64,000 nucleotides of DNA from Schaedlerella arabinosiphila (GTDB lineage Bacteria > Bacillota > Clostridia > Lachnospirales > Lachnospiraceae), in the NCBI RefSeq assembly GCF_003885045.1, contig NZ_RHJS01000002.1, positions 4,457,302-4,521,301 of the forward strand, given 5' to 3'. Positions within the stretch are counted from its first letter, which is position 1, and each line of letters opens with the position of its first letter. Positions 25,649 through 34,415 of this stretch are shown here, piece by piece. Under the pieces are notes generated by a model. That model was not told where the DNA came from, did not search any database, and was given only the letters and a program-made list of their open reading frames with translations. Both the position numbers and the translations under genes were made by a program.

Positions 25649-26176
25649 CTACTGCAGAATCTGCTTTGCCAGATTTTTCATATGCATTTTATCCAGTGCA
25701 GCCGCCAGTGCCAGAAAAATCACAGCACTTCCTCCCGACTGCACCGCGCTCCCCGCCAGTGATGCCAGCGGAGCCGCAAAGGAACCGAACAAAATCCCCT
25801 CCGCCAGATAATACCCTGCTGCCGAAACCACCGCCGCCAGAAACGGCGCCGCAATATTGCGCGGGCAAAGAATCCGCCCCTCCTTACAAGTAAACGGAAG
25901 CACAATCAGCATCTTGATGACCACCGTCGCCGGAGCCCATACCGGCACAGTCAGGATATCTGCCATCCCGCCCCCCACCGCAGCAGCAGCCAGCGCATAG
26001 GGCCTGGGCAGAAATACCGCCCCCAGATAGATCAGCGCATCCCCAAAATGGATGTATCCCCCGTTGGCCCCATAAGGGACGTGGAAAATATACGCCGTCA
26101 TAATCGTAATCATCGCCGCAAACAGTCCCGCTGTTACCAGCTTTGAAGTTGACCCATTTACATGTCTGTTTTCCAT
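25649..26176 (-). CDS. ECF transporter S component (TIGR04002-like), possibly vitamin B6-related
   Basis: A 175-residue membrane protein with five or six hydrophobic segments, starting MENRHVNGSTSKLVTAGLFAAMITIM. The segments GANGGYIHFGDALIYLGAV and GGGMADIL are typical of ECF vitamin-binding S components. The upstream pyridoxamine kinase gene on the same strand suggests a B6 vitamer as ligand (inference). No ECF A/A'/T genes are in the window, so it would share a group II energy module. The start at 26176 has AAGGA just upstream. Confidence 0.72.
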   Translation of the reverse strand: MENRHVNGSTSKLVTAGLFAAMITIMTAYIFHVPYGANGGYIHFGDALIYLGAVFLPRPYALAAAAVGGGMADILTVPVWAPATVVIKMLIVLPFTCKEGRILCPRNIAAPFLAAVVSAAGYYLAEGILFGSFAAPLASLAGSAVQSGGSAVIFLALAAALDKMHMKNLAKQILQ

Positions 26177-26295
26177 TCCTTTCCGTCTCCCTTCCTTAAA
26201 AAATCTCATTCTCAATAACGCCCGGCCACAAAATCTACAGCCTGTAAATATCCTCAGCCGAGCGATACTCCCAGCCTGCAAATATATCCCGTCCC

Positions 26296-27156
26296 CTATC
26301 GCCCAGGCAGCAGCATCCCCAGATATTTCTCAAAATTAGTCCCCTGATTGCGCTCCACTCCCTCAGCCGCCGAATCCTTCATCGCCCTTTCCACAAATTC
26401 CCCTGCCAGGTCCATCGTCCGGAAAATATCATCCCCCCTGGCAATCCCGCCTGCAATAATGGACGCAAACAGATCCCCGGTTCCGGAAAAACTCCCTCCG
26501 ATATAAGGAAATGCAGACAGCCTTCTGCCGCTTTGATCCACCGCCAGGTTTCCGATCATCCGCTCCCCGCTTTGTGCATCTTCAAACCGGATTCCCGTCA
26601 CGACAATGGTATCCGGCCCGGATTCCATCAGCTTCTCCGCCAGTTCTCCGGCAGCCTCTGTTATCTCCTTTTCCCCCTTCATCCTCCCAAGCTCCCCATA
26701 ATCGGCCCCTGTCAGCAGGCACAGCTCCGTCAAGTTAGGCGTCACCACATCTGCCCGCAGAGCCAATTCCTTCATCCGACGCAGCAATTCCGGCGTGAAC
26801 AGCTTATATACCCGTCCTTCATCCCCCATAACCGGGTCCACCAGCAGAAATGTAGATTCCCTATAAAATGTATCCAAAAACCGAAAAATACGCCGGATCT
26901 GCGTTTCGCTCGCCACAAACCCCGTATAGATCCCGTCAAACTGCACTCCCATTTTCTCCCATTCCTGCCGGAAATACTCCATTTTTTCCGTATAGTCATC
27001 GCAATAGTAGCTGGGGAAACCCGTCTGCGCGCTTAAAACTGCCGTCGGCAGAGGACAGGGCTGAACCCCCATCACAGAAATCGTCGGAATTGCCGCAGTC
27101 AGCGAGCAGCGCCCAAATCCCGACAAATCATTTATAACAGCAATTTTTTTCGACAT
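26296..27156 (-). CDS. pdxY: Pyridoxamine/pyridoxal kinase
   Basis: A 286-residue ribokinase-fold enzyme that phosphorylates B6 vitamers for PLP salvage. It begins KKIAVINDLSGFGRCSLTAA, carries LVDPVMGDEGRVY and TPNLTELCLLTG, and has the anion-hole/catalytic motif YIGGSFSGTGDLFAS with the catalytic Asp. It heads the minus-strand group with the S component and the radical SAM gene. In the non-E. coli clades this protein is usually called pyridoxamine kinase. Confidence 0.9.
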   Translation of the reverse strand: MSKKIAVINDLSGFGRCSLTAAIPTISVMGVQPCPLPTAVLSAQTGFPSYYCDDYTEKMEYFRQEWEKMGVQFDGIYTGFVASETQIRRIFRFLDTFYRESTFLLVDPVMGDEGRVYKLFTPELLRRMKELALRADVVTPNLTELCLLTGADYGELGRMKGEKEITEAAGELAEKLMESGPDTIVVTGIRFEDAQSGERMIGNLAVDQSGRRLSAFPYIGGSFSGTGDLFASIIAGGIARGDDIFRTMDLAGEFVERAMKDSAAEGVERNQGTNFEKYLGMLLPGR

Positions 27157-27261
27157 AACCCATCTCCTCCTCCGGCTCAGCCGGAAATCATTCCAAATCG
27201 CCCGGCGTCACCAGGAATCCAACCATCCTGCACCGAACAAACATATATAAGGTAGAAAAGA

Positions 27262-27308
27262 GAATAACACACAACTGGACATTTCAAAACATCCAGTTGT
27301 GTGTTATT
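27262..27308 (-). terminator. Terminator after the formate/nitrite transporter gene
   Basis: A 17-base perfect stem (AACACACAACTGGA with TCCAGTTGTGTGTT and outer AAT/ATT) with a 12-base loop and a T-rich tail on the minus strand. The gap between the transporter stop and this hairpin has three near-copies of GAACCGGAAGAAG. Confidence 0.85.
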
Positions 27309-27447
27309 CAACCAAGCCACTTTTAAAATTATCTCAACCGCAGTACTGTACCAGCCTGTAACTGCGCAGCATAGCGCACGGCCCAGAAATGAACAGAAGC
27401 CCCTCCGTCTCCCGGTTCACTTCTTCCGGTTCGCTTCTTCTTCCGGT

Positions 27448-28281
27448 TCACCCCTTCTTCCGATATGCCAGAAACATCGGAACCCCCACCAGCGCCATAC
27501 CGCCGATCACATTTCCCGCCGTAACAAAAAGAAGGCTGACCAGTCCATTCCACCCATTCAGTGTCCCCAACTGCTCCGCAGTGATCCCATAAGCTTCCTG
27601 GGCCTTTGCGGCATATGCCGGGTTCATTGCGGCAAACATCCCGGCAGGTATATAGAACATATTCGCCACACAATGCTCAAATCCCCCGATTACAAATGCC
27701 GCGATCGGAAAAAAGGCCGCCCATATTTTCCCCGCAATTTCTCTCGCCGCCGCTGCCATCAGAATTGCGGCGCAGACCAGAAAATTACACAGGATGCCCG
27801 AAGCAATCCCCTGCACCGGGGAAATGCCCGCTTTCCCCACAGCCGTTTTAATCGTGTATGCCCCCAGCAATCCCCCGGAATAATTCTGATTGCCACTGAG
27901 CGTAAGCAGCAGTGCAGTCAAAAGCGCGCCCGCCAGGTTGCTGAGATAAACCACCGCAAGATTCCGAAGCAGCCTCCCCCAGCTTACGCGTCCATCCAGC
28001 ACAGCCATGATCATCAGGCAGTTTCCTGTGAAAAGCTCCCCGCCCAGCAAAATGACCATCATAAGCCCCACCGGGAAAATCATCCCGCATACTGCCCTGG
28101 CAAGCCCCACGTCCGCAATCCCATGAGCCGCCGTGCTGCTTGCCGCGCCTCCCAGCGCGATAAATGCGCCTGCCAGTATCCCAAGCAGAACCATTCTGCT
28201 GACAGAGAGAGCCGCCTTGCCCTCCGCCCCCTTCATATTCGCTTCCACCACTTCCGCCGGACTGTTAAAATACTTTTCCAC
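27448..28281 (-). CDS. Formate/nitrite transporter family channel
   Basis: A 277-residue six-helix membrane protein of the FocA/NirC family, expected to be a pentameric anion channel. Family segments include GAFIALGGAASSTAA, LGGELFTGNCLMI (omega-loop region) and GFEHCVANMFYIPAGMF, where the family's conserved pore His appears. Formate export would suit a mixed-acid fermenter, but nitrite or hydrosulfide cannot be excluded. Confidence 0.9.
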   Translation of the reverse strand: MEKYFNSPAEVVEANMKGAEGKAALSVSRMVLLGILAGAFIALGGAASSTAAHGIADVGLARAVCGMIFPVGLMMVILLGGELFTGNCLMIMAVLDGRVSWGRLLRNLAVVYLSNLAGALLTALLLTLSGNQNYSGGLLGAYTIKTAVGKAGISPVQGIASGILCNFLVCAAILMAAAAREIAGKIWAAFFPIAAFVIGGFEHCVANMFYIPAGMFAAMNPAYAAKAQEAYGITAEQLGTLNGWNGLVSLLFVTAGNVIGGMALVGVPMFLAYRKKG

Positions 28282-28336
28282 CTCATACCTCCTATAAATC
28301 GCTGCAGCTCACGGCCGGCCGCGAACTGTAACACAT

Positions 28337-28364
28337 CATGGCCATTCGGCCGTTTCATAATGTA
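28337..28364. repeat. Truncated copy of the intergenic repeat
   Basis: The reverse complement reads ATACATTATGAAACGGCCGA followed by ATGGCCAT, matching the first unit of the array at 8247-8370. It abuts the terminator downstream of the chemoreceptor gene. Confidence 0.75.
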
Positions 28365-28365
28365 T

Positions 28366-28403
28366 AAAAATAAGGAATCCGCTGCATAGGATTCCTTATT
28401 TTT
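28366..28403 (-). terminator. Terminator after the chemoreceptor gene
   Basis: AAAAATAAGGAATCC pairs with GGATTCCTTATTTTT around a short loop. A second hairpin, GTCCGGCG / CGCCGGAC at 28418-28446, lies between it and the stop codon. Confidence 0.88.
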
Positions 28404-28454
28404 GATCTTTTACAAACAAGCCGTCCGGCGATAAAAAACCGCCGGACCTATGTA

Positions 28455-30125
28455 TTATTTTGTTCTCAGCTTAAACCGTGTTACCAGTGATTTCAGAAGC
28501 TGTGACTGGCTGGACAGCTCTTCGCTGGCCGCCGCACTCTCCTCAGACGTTGCAGAGTTGGTCTGCACAACGCTGGAAATCTGATCCATACCGGTAGTAA
28601 CCTGTGAAATCGCTTCTGCCTGGCTTTCCGCCGCCGTAGAAATCTTATCCACATAGTCAACCGCACTCCTGGTACTTTCTACCGTTGCAGAAATCGCTTC
28701 CGCTGTACGGCCTGCGATCTCCGTACCATTCTCTACTGCCGCAATTGTGCCTTCGATCAATGCAGTCGTATTGCTTGCCGCCTCCGCGCTCTTGGAAGCC
28801 AGGTTGCGCACTTCATCCGCCACAACCGCAAAGCCCTTGCCTGCCTCGCCTGCACGAGCCGCCTCTACCGCGGCATTCAGCGCCAGAATATTGGTCTGGA
28901 ACGCAATATCCTCAATTGTCTTGATGATCTTTCCGATATCGCCGGACTTCTGGCTGATATCGCTCATCGCATTGATCATATCCTGCATCTGCTCATTGGA
29001 AACACTCAGCTTGCTCTGTGCCTCTGATACCATGCCGCTTGCATCCTTTGCGTTCTGTGCAGTGCTGCTTACTTCTCTGGAGATCTCATTTACAGTAGCA
29101 GCCAGCTCTTCTACGGAGCTTGCCTGCTGTGTTGCGCCCTGGGAAAGAGCCTGCGCACCGGAGGATACCTGATCCGCTCCGCTTGCCACCTGGTCGGAAG
29201 CATCGTTGATCTGACGCATAACGTCACTCAGGTTGATGTTCATACGGCGGATAGATTCCAGAAGCGGAACAAAATCGCCGTTATACAGATCCTGATTCGC
29301 ACGGATATCAAAGTTGCCCTTTGCCATCTCATCCAGAAGGTTGCGAAGGTCATCCACCACCGCTTCCAGATTGTCGCAGGTCACTCTGACATTCTTCACC
29401 AGAGTGCCAAACTCATCCCGTGATTCATATGACAATGTCTGGGACATATTCCCCGCAGACAGACCTTCCATCGCAGCTTCAATCTCTTTCACAGGCTTCA
29501 CAATGACTGATGTCACTCTGCCGCAGATAATCAGCGCCAGAATAACTGAGATTGCTACCAGGATAATCAGCACAATCATACTGGTATTTGTGGTATTATA
29601 GCTTTCATTCAGCGACTCCGCACGCATAGCAGTAGACCTGTCGCTCAGAGGTCTTGCAAGCTGAATCACCTTTTCCAGCGCCGGAGTACATTTGTTCAGG
29701 ATCGCGTTCTTCGCCGAATCCTGGTCGCCTCTTTCCAGCATGGCGATAATATCATTCGCCTCCGCAAGCCAGCTGTCAATCGCCGCCTTGTACGCCGCCA
29801 CTTCGTCCTGATTCAATTCTGCTGATCCCTCAAGCACTTCAAAATTCGTCGAAATAGACGAGATATCATCCTGGATTGTCTGCTTCTCGTCCGCGCCTAC
29901 TTTTCCGCTGATGTACATATCACGCACATGCTTTGCGGCCTCATTTGTAGCGATCCGGTTATTCTGTACCGCAGTATCTACCGCAACAGCTCCGTCCATG
30001 CAGGCAACCAGGTTGTTGTTCGCTTTCCGAAGCTGCAAAACAGAATATACGGAAATCAAAACCGATAATACCAAAACCATTCCAAAAGATACATATAATT
30101 TGTTTCTAATCTTTAAATTCTTCAA
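28455..30125 (-). CDS. Methyl-accepting chemotaxis protein
   Basis: A 556-residue membrane chemoreceptor. It has TM1 at about 9-28, an extracellular four-helix-bundle type sensor to about 180, TM2 (MIVLIILVAISVILALIIC), HAMP, and a long cytoplasmic coiled coil with the tip QTNILALNAAVEAARAGE. It would signal to CheA/CheW, which are not encoded in the window. The start is TTG at 30125, inside the last codons of the upstream gene, with GGAG nine bases before, so the two are translationally coupled. Confidence 0.93.
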   Translation of the reverse strand: MKNLKIRNKLYVSFGMVLVLSVLISVYSVLQLRKANNNLVACMDGAVAVDTAVQNNRIATNEAAKHVRDMYISGKVGADEKQTIQDDISSISTNFEVLEGSAELNQDEVAAYKAAIDSWLAEANDIIAMLERGDQDSAKNAILNKCTPALEKVIQLARPLSDRSTAMRAESLNESYNTTNTSMIVLIILVAISVILALIICGRVTSVIVKPVKEIEAAMEGLSAGNMSQTLSYESRDEFGTLVKNVRVTCDNLEAVVDDLRNLLDEMAKGNFDIRANQDLYNGDFVPLLESIRRMNINLSDVMRQINDASDQVASGADQVSSGAQALSQGATQQASSVEELAATVNEISREVSSTAQNAKDASGMVSEAQSKLSVSNEQMQDMINAMSDISQKSGDIGKIIKTIEDIAFQTNILALNAAVEAARAGEAGKGFAVVADEVRNLASKSAEAASNTTALIEGTIAAVENGTEIAGRTAEAISATVESTRSAVDYVDKISTAAESQAEAISQVTTGMDQISSVVQTNSATSEESAAASEELSSQSQLLKSLVTRFKLRTK

Positions 30126-31533
30126 TTTGCATGTCTCCTTCTGTCACTTCCGGTTCCGCAGCGTGCCCCTGCACTTCGTCTTCCGCAGCGTATCTCTGCG
30201 CCTCGTCTTCCGCTTCCGCGGAGTGCTCACGCACCTCGTCTTCCGGTTCTTTTTCTTCAGGCTCAGCCGGTTCTTCCGGAGCCGCTTCGCTCCTCCTCCT
30301 GACCAGACCTTTGATCTTTTCTTTTATGTCCAACATCCGAACACTGAGCCGGAACCATACCTTTTCACACTTGTTAACACACATCCTCGTGTAAATGCGT
30401 ATATTCCGGATTCCCCAGCAGAAAATAAGTAAAAACGGATATTTGTCCAGTATCGGAAAAAACTGGCACATATAATCCCTTGGAGGAAACATCCACTCCT
30501 TTTTTTTCAGAAGCCACTCTTCCTCCCTGTCGCGTCGGTAAAAATCCAGCCTGACCTTTTCATTTGGCAGGAGAACCTTATCCAGGTGCTTATTCTCCTG
30601 ACCCGGCACAAGAATATATTCTTCCAGTTCCAGTGCAGTCCCATACTGCTGCCTTACGCCCTCTTCGAACCAGAGCGACGAAAGCACCTCTGTCTGATGG
30701 ACAAATTCCGTCCACCTGGCCTTTTCCAGAAGATCCTTTACCGCTTTCCATGGAAACGCTTCGTCCAACACCTGGCGAAACAGCCAAAATTCCAGTATGT
30801 CCCTGATCTTCAGCACCCCCGTGAGGTACAGCTCAACCAATCTTCCTGCACGGTACATATACTCTTCTTCGTCAGACAAAATATGTATATGCCGGTACTT
30901 TGCCGAAGCAAATCCGGCCAGCCACAGACTGCTCCGGCGCGGCGCATTCTGCTGGCTGCAGTTCTCCATACGCAGATACTTCCTGATCGAACCGGAAAAA
31001 TAACGCCTGAGCACCTTGTTCTCTATGGGAATCTCGCCGTAAAACACGACCCTGATCCCCGGCACCCTCACGTATACATTTCCCTTTTCCAGCCGGTCGT
31101 CCTCCTGCTCATAATCCATATCCCGCATCAGTCTGTAAATCTGAGCCAGATTCTTCTTATCTACAAGAATCTCAATCTGACCGAAAGATGCCATCTCCGG
31201 CAGCGGATACAATTCCCTTACGCTCGTATCCGACAACAGAAGCGCGTCAATGCCGTGCTTCTCCAACTGCCAGAGGATCACTTCTTCTGCCTTTTGATAC
31301 GATTCATACAACAGAAGCTCTTTCTTGTACTTCTGATAGAACTCTTCTCCGCACGCTTCTGAAATCTCTTTCTCCAGTCCGAGGATTCCCAGATAGACAA
31401 GATTGATCACATTCTGATAATCAGAAACGCTTAGTACCTTCTCCCAATTTACATATCTTCTCGAGGTCTGGACCGGTTTTTGATTAATTATGGCTCCCAG
31501 CAGTATCAGCATATACCTGATCTCATAATTAAT
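30106..31533 (-). CDS. Nucleotidyltransferase-family protein (NTP_transf_5-like)
   Basis: A protein of about 475 residues resembling uncharacterised nucleotidyltransferases: helical LGAIINQ and NVINLVYLGIL, LEKHGIDALLLSD, FGQIEILVDKKN and a C-terminal basic/acidic tail. Its tail, rich in EP/AEDE, looks disordered. The first ATG (31512) lies about 30 bases from the excellent AAGGAGGG site, whereas an in-frame ATT at 31533 is seven bases from it and restores the start of the first helix (INYEIRYMLILLGAI). An ATT start is therefore proposed; 31512 is the conservative choice. It is coupled to the chemoreceptor gene downstream. Substrate unknown. Confidence 0.65.
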   Translation of the reverse strand: MNYEIRYMLILLGAIINQKPVQTSRRYVNWEKVLSVSDYQNVINLVYLGILGLEKEISEACGEEFYQKYKKELLLYESYQKAEEVILWQLEKHGIDALLLSDTSVRELYPLPEMASFGQIEILVDKKNLAQIYRLMRDMDYEQEDDRLEKGNVYVRVPGIRVVFYGEIPIENKVLRRYFSGSIRKYLRMENCSQQNAPRRSSLWLAGFASAKYRHIHILSDEEEYMYRAGRLVELYLTGVLKIRDILEFWLFRQVLDEAFPWKAVKDLLEKARWTEFVHQTEVLSSLWFEEGVRQQYGTALELEEYILVPGQENKHLDKVLLPNEKVRLDFYRRDREEEWLLKKKEWMFPPRDYMCQFFPILDKYPFLLIFCWGIRNIRIYTRMCVNKCEKVWFRLSVRMLDIKEKIKGLVRRRSEAAPEEPAEPEEKEPEDEVREHSAEAEDEAQRYAAEDEVQGHAAEPEVTEGDMQIEEFKD

Positions 31534-31578
31534 AATTGGTCCCTCCTTCCAGCGTCACAAAAAATACCCCTTCTATAT

Positions 31579-31601
31579 TTATCGGATATATCCCGACAAA
31601 T
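31579..31601 (-). promoter_or_regulatory. Possible sigma-D promoter/inverted repeat upstream of the nucleotidyltransferase-chemoreceptor pair
   Basis: Minus strand TCCGATAA (sigma-D -10 like) overlaps the inverted repeat TCGGATATATCCCGA. A clear -35 is not present at the ideal distance. Confidence 0.35.
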
Positions 31602-31637
31602 ATAATATATTTTCTGCTTTTTTCTTAAAAATGCGGT

Positions 31638-32369
31638 CTACTTTTTTCTTGCCAGTATTCTCCTTTCCTCAAATATATCTGTAGCCTTCTGATTATAGAT
31701 GGAGTTCTTTTCGTCCGCCACGACCATGCCGGAAACAAGCGAAATGCACCTTTTTTTCATGATCGTTACCAAATCCCGGGCATGGCTGGCAACAACCACC
31801 GTCATCCCCTGGTAATTCACCTCCGCCAGAAGCTGCATCAGATCCCAGGAAGCGTCCGGGTCCAGGTTGGCAGTAGGCTCGTCCGCAATCAGGATATCCG
31901 GGCTGGTTGACAGCGCCCTGGCCAGAAGAACCCTGGCCCGCTCTCCGCCGGACAGCTCGTCAGGAAAAGACTCTGATTTTCCCACCAGGCCCACCAGGCC
32001 GAGTACCCGCATCGCGGTCTTTTTCATCTGGGCGCTTCCGTGTTCCGTGGCCCACAGCGCAAATAAAATATTGTCATACACGGAGCGGTCCTTCAAAAGC
32101 CCCACGTCCTGGGACACGATCCCGATCCTGCTCCGGTGCGCGGAAATCTTTCTTCTCTTCATGATGTCCAGCCGGCGGCCATTCACTGTGATCCTTCCGG
32201 AGGTCGCCTCCTCCTGCTTCATGATCAGATTCAGCAGAGTACTTTTTCCCGCCCCGCTCCTTCCGATCACAAAAACAAATTCCCCTTTTTCGATCTCAAA
32301 AGAAACATTTTCCAGTGCGGTCTCATCCCCAAACTTTTTTGTCACATGATCAAAAATAATTTGCGCCAT
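31638..32369 (-). CDS. FtsE-like ABC ATPase without a partner gene
   Basis: A 243-residue ATPase with Walker A GRSGAGKST, signature LSGGERARV, Walker B ILIADEPT and the H-loop ASHARD. The overall sequence (IIFDHVTKKFGDETALENVSFEIEKGEFVFVIG) is closest to FtsE, which works with FtsX on cell-wall hydrolases. No ftsX or permease gene is next to it. It is divergent from a secreted C39-type peptidase. It may be a second FtsE or part of a split transporter. Confidence 0.8.
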   Translation of the reverse strand: MAQIIFDHVTKKFGDETALENVSFEIEKGEFVFVIGRSGAGKSTLLNLIMKQEEATSGRITVNGRRLDIMKRRKISAHRSRIGIVSQDVGLLKDRSVYDNILFALWATEHGSAQMKKTAMRVLGLVGLVGKSESFPDELSGGERARVLLARALSTSPDILIADEPTANLDPDASWDLMQLLAEVNYQGMTVVVASHARDLVTIMKKRCISLVSGMVVADEKNSIYNQKATDIFEERRILARKK

Positions 32370-32515
32370 ACACTTCCTACCTTAATTTTTTTTCACAAGT
32401 TCCGATATACGATATGTGAATTTTCTTATATCATTTATATAGAAAACAGGATATAATATAAATATACTTTTTTTATTCGGAACAGTCAATAGATTATAAA
32501 CATATGGAGAAAAAA

Positions 32516-33430
32516 ATGAAAAAGAAAATATTATGCGGGATTATTTTTCTGACAATTTTATTCTGCATCTCCTTCTCTCAGACATATACCTCCGCCGCAG
32601 ATGCCGCGGTCTATGGCCCACTTTCCGGGGATACCTCCGGTTCAGATGCAGTTTCGGGAGATGCTCCGAGTTCAGATACTGTTTCGGGAGATGCTCCCGG
32701 TTCAGAGCCTGTTTCAGAAGATGCTTCTGATCCAGAGCCTTTTTCCGGTAGGGTTGCCGGGGTTGATCCTTCTACCTGGAACGGACATTCCGTGGTGAGC
32801 CTGGGCGAACTCCGGGTCCCCTTGGCTGATCTTGTCTCCGGAGCCACTCCGGCGCCTTTGAACAACACGGGTGCTTCAGCGGGAGAATACACCCTTTCGC
32901 TGACTACCAGCATCGGCACCCTGACTTATTACAACCAGTCTGATTCCCGTTGGGCCGACTTCCTTTACGGCGGCACCGATCCCATGTCCGTCTACGGCTG
33001 CGGCCCCACCGTGCTGGCCATGCTGGTGAACAGCTTTACGGAAAATACCTGCCAGCCCCCGGATATGGCTGCCTGGGCGGCTGCCAACCACTATTGGTCC
33101 TCCGGCTTCGGCACAAAGCATGAATTTATCCCCGAAGGCGCAGCAGCATTCGGTCTCCGGGCAGAGCCCTTCCGCGACCTTACCGCAGAAAGCGTGATAT
33201 CCGAACTGAAAAGCGGGCATATCCTTGTAGCATTGATGGGTCCCGGCCATTTTTCCGACAGCGGGCATTTTATTATCATTACAGAGGACTGGTCCGGCAA
33301 TCAGGTACGCGTCGCAGACCCGGCAAGGCTGGAGCGCACTCAGACCGCGTGGGATGTGCAGCTTATCCTTGACGAGCTGCTCACCAGCGCTACGGCAGGC
33401 GGCCCGGTGTGGAGCATTACTCCAAAGTAA
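32516..33430 (+). CDS. Secreted C39-like papain-fold peptidase
   Basis: A 304-residue exported protein. The signal peptide is MKKKILCGIIFLTILFCISF with likely cleavage near SAADA. A Ser/Asp/Pro-rich linker with SGD-AP-S repeats follows (about 35-75). The catalytic domain has MSVYGCGPTVLAML (nucleophile Cys) and GHFIIITEDW (His) then VADPAR (Asp), as in peptidase C39-like family 2. The start at 32516 is chosen for its GGAG and signal peptide. It probably acts on wall-associated peptides or proteins outside the cell; substrate unknown. Confidence 0.85.
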   Translation: MKKKILCGIIFLTILFCISFSQTYTSAADAAVYGPLSGDTSGSDAVSGDAPSSDTVSGDAPGSEPVSEDASDPEPFSGRVAGVDPSTWNGHSVVSLGELRVPLADLVSGATPAPLNNTGASAGEYTLSLTTSIGTLTYYNQSDSRWADFLYGGTDPMSVYGCGPTVLAMLVNSFTENTCQPPDMAAWAAANHYWSSGFGTKHEFIPEGAAAFGLRAEPFRDLTAESVISELKSGHILVALMGPGHFSDSGHFIIITEDWSGNQVRVADPARLERTQTAWDVQLILDELLTSATAGGPVWSITPK

Positions 33431-33445
33431 TCCTATCTATTCCGC

Positions 33446-33474
33446 AAAAAAACGCGCTCACGGCGCGTTTTTTA
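33446..33474. terminator. Bidirectional terminator after the C39-like gene
   Basis: AAAAAACGCGC / GCGCGTTTTTT with a five-base loop. A second hairpin, GGAAAAGC / GCTTTTCC at 33491-33516, stands nearer the converging FlgN-like gene. Confidence 0.9.
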
Positions 33475-33537
33475 TATCCCTCAGAAAAACGGAAAAGCCG
33501 CCGGGGCAGCTTTTCCGAATCATACAGCATTTTCATA

Positions 33538-33954
33538 TTATGAAGTTGCCTGATAGAAAGATTCCTTTCCCGCTACTTTGGAATTTAATACTTTGTCCAG
33601 ATTGATCGTCCGGCTCAAAACCTGCTGTGTCTGACTGCTCAATTCGGCAATCTTCCTGGATTCAAAGCTGTCCGGCTCGTATTTCTTCCCATTCTCACCA
33701 TTCAGCCAGGAACGCAGCTTCTTTTGGTCTTCGCCATCCATTGCTTCGAGAATCGTCTGAATCTCATGCTTCGAAGTACTTGCCTGATCCATTTCCTCTC
33801 CGCGCATCTTTAAGAGCAGCTCGACAGATTCCTTGTCATTCCTAGATAAAGAATCAGCCATGTCCTTTGTCAGTCTCTCAATCTCAACCATATGTACGTA
33901 ATTCCGCTGTACTCTTATCAGGACTTCTGTCAGAAATTCTTCTTTATTTTCCAT
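33538..33954 (-). CDS. FlgN-like flagellar export chaperone
   Basis: A 138-residue all-helical acidic protein directly downstream of fliS, ending with a segment (QTQQVLSRTINLDKVLNSKVAG) typical of FlgN/FliT-type chaperones. It probably holds hook-associated proteins in the cytoplasm before export. The start at MENKEEF has only a weak ribosome site (GGAGAGG 12 bases upstream), so coupling to fliS is possible. The family call rests on position and helical pattern more than on motifs. Confidence 0.6.
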   Translation of the reverse strand: MENKEEFLTEVLIRVQRNYVHMVEIERLTKDMADSLSRNDKESVELLLKMRGEEMDQASTSKHEIQTILEAMDGEDQKKLRSWLNGENGKKYEPDSFESRKIAELSSQTQQVLSRTINLDKVLNSKVAGKESFYQATS

Positions 33955-34025
33955 TGCTCTATCTGCCCTCTCCTGTTTATAGAAAGCCGTCCTTTTCTGC
34001 TGTCTACACAGCATAACAGCACATT

Positions 34026-34397
34026 CTATACAACTGCTGTCTTACTTGCCTCTTTGAATGCATCTCGAAGCTCCGCTACAAGGGGCTTCAGTTCCTGGAT
34101 CACAGCAACCTTCCTTCCGGCCTGCAGCCGGCTCAGTTCAAAAAGGAAGAAATCATACATCCTTCTTAATTCGTAGCTGATCTTATAATTCATATTTAAT
34201 GTAGTATTTAGATACTGCACAATCTCCTTTGATCTCTGAACCGATTGATTAAATAAATCATAATTTTCATCTTCTAACGCAATCTGCGCCCTGGCGAGAC
34301 GCTTAAGCAGTTCATCATAAAGAAGCAGAAGCATCTCGCCGCTTGTCATCGTATTTACAGACTGCAGTTTATACTGTTCATATCCATTCTGATACAT
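34026..34397 (-). CDS. fliS: Flagellin export chaperone FliS
   Basis: A 123-residue helical chaperone for flagellin. It begins MYQNGYEQYKLQSVNTMTSGEMLLLLYDELLKRL, whose Y...Q and LLLLYD features are the family signature. It lies 18 bases downstream of fliD. Flagellin genes are not in the window. Confidence 0.95.
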   Translation of the reverse strand: MYQNGYEQYKLQSVNTMTSGEMLLLLYDELLKRLARAQIALEDENYDLFNQSVQRSKEIVQYLNTTLNMNYKISYELRRMYDFFLFELSRLQAGRKVAVIQELKPLVAELRDAFKEASKTAVV

Positions 34398-34415
34398 GCT
34401 TTTCCCCTTTTCGGA

